Positions 62,601 to 64,000 of a DNA stretch of 64,000 nucleotides are shown piece after piece (the stretch's first letter is position 1; each line of letters begins with the position of its first letter). A program made the position numbers and the translations under genes. The stretch covers positions 21,409,002 to 21,473,001 of the forward strand of contig CM067570.1 in NCBI GenBank assembly GCA_034336665.1, given 5' to 3'. Source of the DNA: Luscinia megarhynchos (taxonomy: Eukaryota; Chordata; Aves; Passeriformes; Turdidae). The notes under the pieces were generated by a model, which did not search any database, was not told the DNA's origin, and worked only from the letters and a program-made list of their open reading frames with translations.

Positions 62601-64000
62601 CAGCCGAGGCAGCCCAGCTGCAGCCCGGTTCTGCGGGCAGTAGGGCTGCTCTGCCGTGCGAGATGTCTCGGGGCAAGGGAGGCTCTACCGTGGGTTTAAA
62701 CGCTGTGAAGGCACGGAGTGGGATGGCTGTCAGAGCTTAGGAGGGCAACCTTTTACTGTAGGGGTTTTCGCATCCCAGATGGTCCTGCCCGAGCTGCGCC
62801 GGGGGGGACCGAGGGGAGGGCAGAAGATCAGTGTGCATCAGGAAATGCTGTTGGACCTTTCTGGCTCCAGTGAGGAGCTAAGTGCATTGGTCCTGGTCCT
62901 CCAGGCTGAGACCAGCTTGTCTCTCAAAGAGGGAGAGCAAGCCTGCGATATTTGGAGACTCATTAGGTTGTACACTGCCCTTCCTGCTTCTGCCAGCCCT
63001 GCTCTGACCCGGAGCATGTAAAGAGAGGAGTGTTTGCGTGTGTTTGTTTGCGTTTCCCTGCTTCCTCTCCCTGTTTCCTGATAAATAATCTATTTCACTG
63101 TATGTGCCAAGCTTCTCCTGGTCTTTTTGTCTTCCGTTGCAATATTGGTTTTCGAGTCCTATAAATACGAACTAAAGAATCGCCTCCAGCGTTGCAATTT
63201 TAATTGTGTTCCATAGGTAACTTTCCTCCCCCCATAGCTCAGTCCTTTGCTGAGCAGACGCCCTTGGCATTTTATTGCAGGGTCGGCCCTAAATGTATGG
63301 ATTACTTGTTTTTTGCCAACGTACATTTAGCATACTGATTATGAACCAGAATACAAAAAGCCTGGTAGATCAAAAGTATTTTGTATGGGCAGTTGAACAG
63401 GAGGTGAATATATAACGCTTTTGTTCATCAATAACTCTTTGGCTTTGACCTGTCTGAGCAAGTCGTGCAATAAGGTGAAACGCAGGTCACAGCGTCTAAC
63501 AAATATGAAAATGTGTAGTATTAAGCAGAACGGGGATCTGCGGCTTCCCCAGCTCCATCGGTGCTCCCTGGGCAGCCCTCGGCGGGCTTGTCCGCTGCCG
63601 GGGGCTGCCCCAAACGATAGCTCTCTTTGGGGGGGCGGAGGGGAGTCAGCCTGCCCCTTCAGCCGGGTGGTTAATAACCCCCGCGGGGCGGGGGTGTCCC
63701 CTCTCCCCTCAGAGAAAGGATGAGAAAGCGGGGAGAGATGCTGAAAATAGCTGGGTGGGGATTTGAAGAATCCGGGGGGAGATTAAGGAGATAAAGTCGT
63801 TTTGAGTTGCACTTGCTGTGAAGAAGGCACCACCGCAGTGGTAAGAAAGCAGATGTTTAAAAATAGCATCTCCCAGCTCAGGCAGCTGGGAGTTGAGCCA
63901 GCCAAACAACCCGGTACACATCGCTCGGATAAGCGCAACACCCCCAAATCTGCCCTCCGCAGTGGTTGGATGTATCACACCCGCACCATTATTTGTCCTT
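59601..64000. other. Interval leading towards HOXD4, no gene recognised
   Basis: Mixed sequence. CpG-rich blocks at about 59660-59840, 60740-60930 and 63540-63710; AT-rich at 60960-61560; C-rich and A-rich simple sequence at 62130-62220. I searched for the mature miR-10b word (it starts UACCCUGUAG) and did not find it. No Hox exon appears, so HOXD4 should lie to the right. Confidence 0.4.

Noticed and set aside
59601..64000. miR-10b hairpin
   Set aside because: Expected near HOXD4, but no UACCCUGUAG seed sequence was found. It is probably outside the window.

Overview
This window is the posterior half of a vertebrate HOXD cluster, from EVX2 through HOXD8, plus about 14 kb of the interval that leads towards HOXD4/HOXD3. 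Gene identities rest on near-complete homeodomains, paralogue-specific N-termini (for example [19 protein letters not shown] for HOXD12) and matching splice phases. The proteins resemble chicken HOXD proteins as I recall them, and the cluster is compact (HOXD13 to HOXD8 in about 38 kb), so a bird is most likely. I cannot name the species.

Layout. EVX2 is on the minus strand at 1635-4671 (three exons). All HOX genes are on the plus strand, each with two coding exons split by a phase-1 intron just before the homeobox: HOXD13 (12314-14056), HOXD12 (19517-20630), HOXD11 (26737-28205), HOXD10 (35927-38356), HOXD9 (42396-43874) and HOXD8 (48662-50073). EVX2 and HOXD13 are divergent, with 7.6 kb between their start codons. 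That interval holds GC-rich blocks, two tandem-repeat arrays and a good CTCF-like motif. From 50074 to 64000 I find no Hox coding exon and no miR-10b, so HOXD4 should lie beyond the right edge.

How the genes work together. All seven encode nuclear homeodomain transcription factors. In vertebrates the 5' HOXD genes and EVX2 share long-range enhancers that pattern the posterior trunk, limbs and genital bud, in an order that follows the chromosome. The sequence features relevant to this are CTCF-like motifs, CpG islands at promoters and AT-rich blocks with many homeodomain cores. Interspersed repeats look scarce, apart from one CpG-poor segment at about 58.4-59.6 kb.

Points to look at. (1) A CATTGG...CAYGTG module like those at the HOXD10 and HOXD9 promoters occurs at 53.70 kb with no Hox gene beside it, where a lost HOXD7 would have been. 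(2) EVX2 exon 1 has one base too many for its reading frame. (3) HOXD11 has one extra T at its expected stop, which adds 18 mostly lysine residues. Points 2 and 3 both lie in homopolymers, so consensus error must be excluded first.
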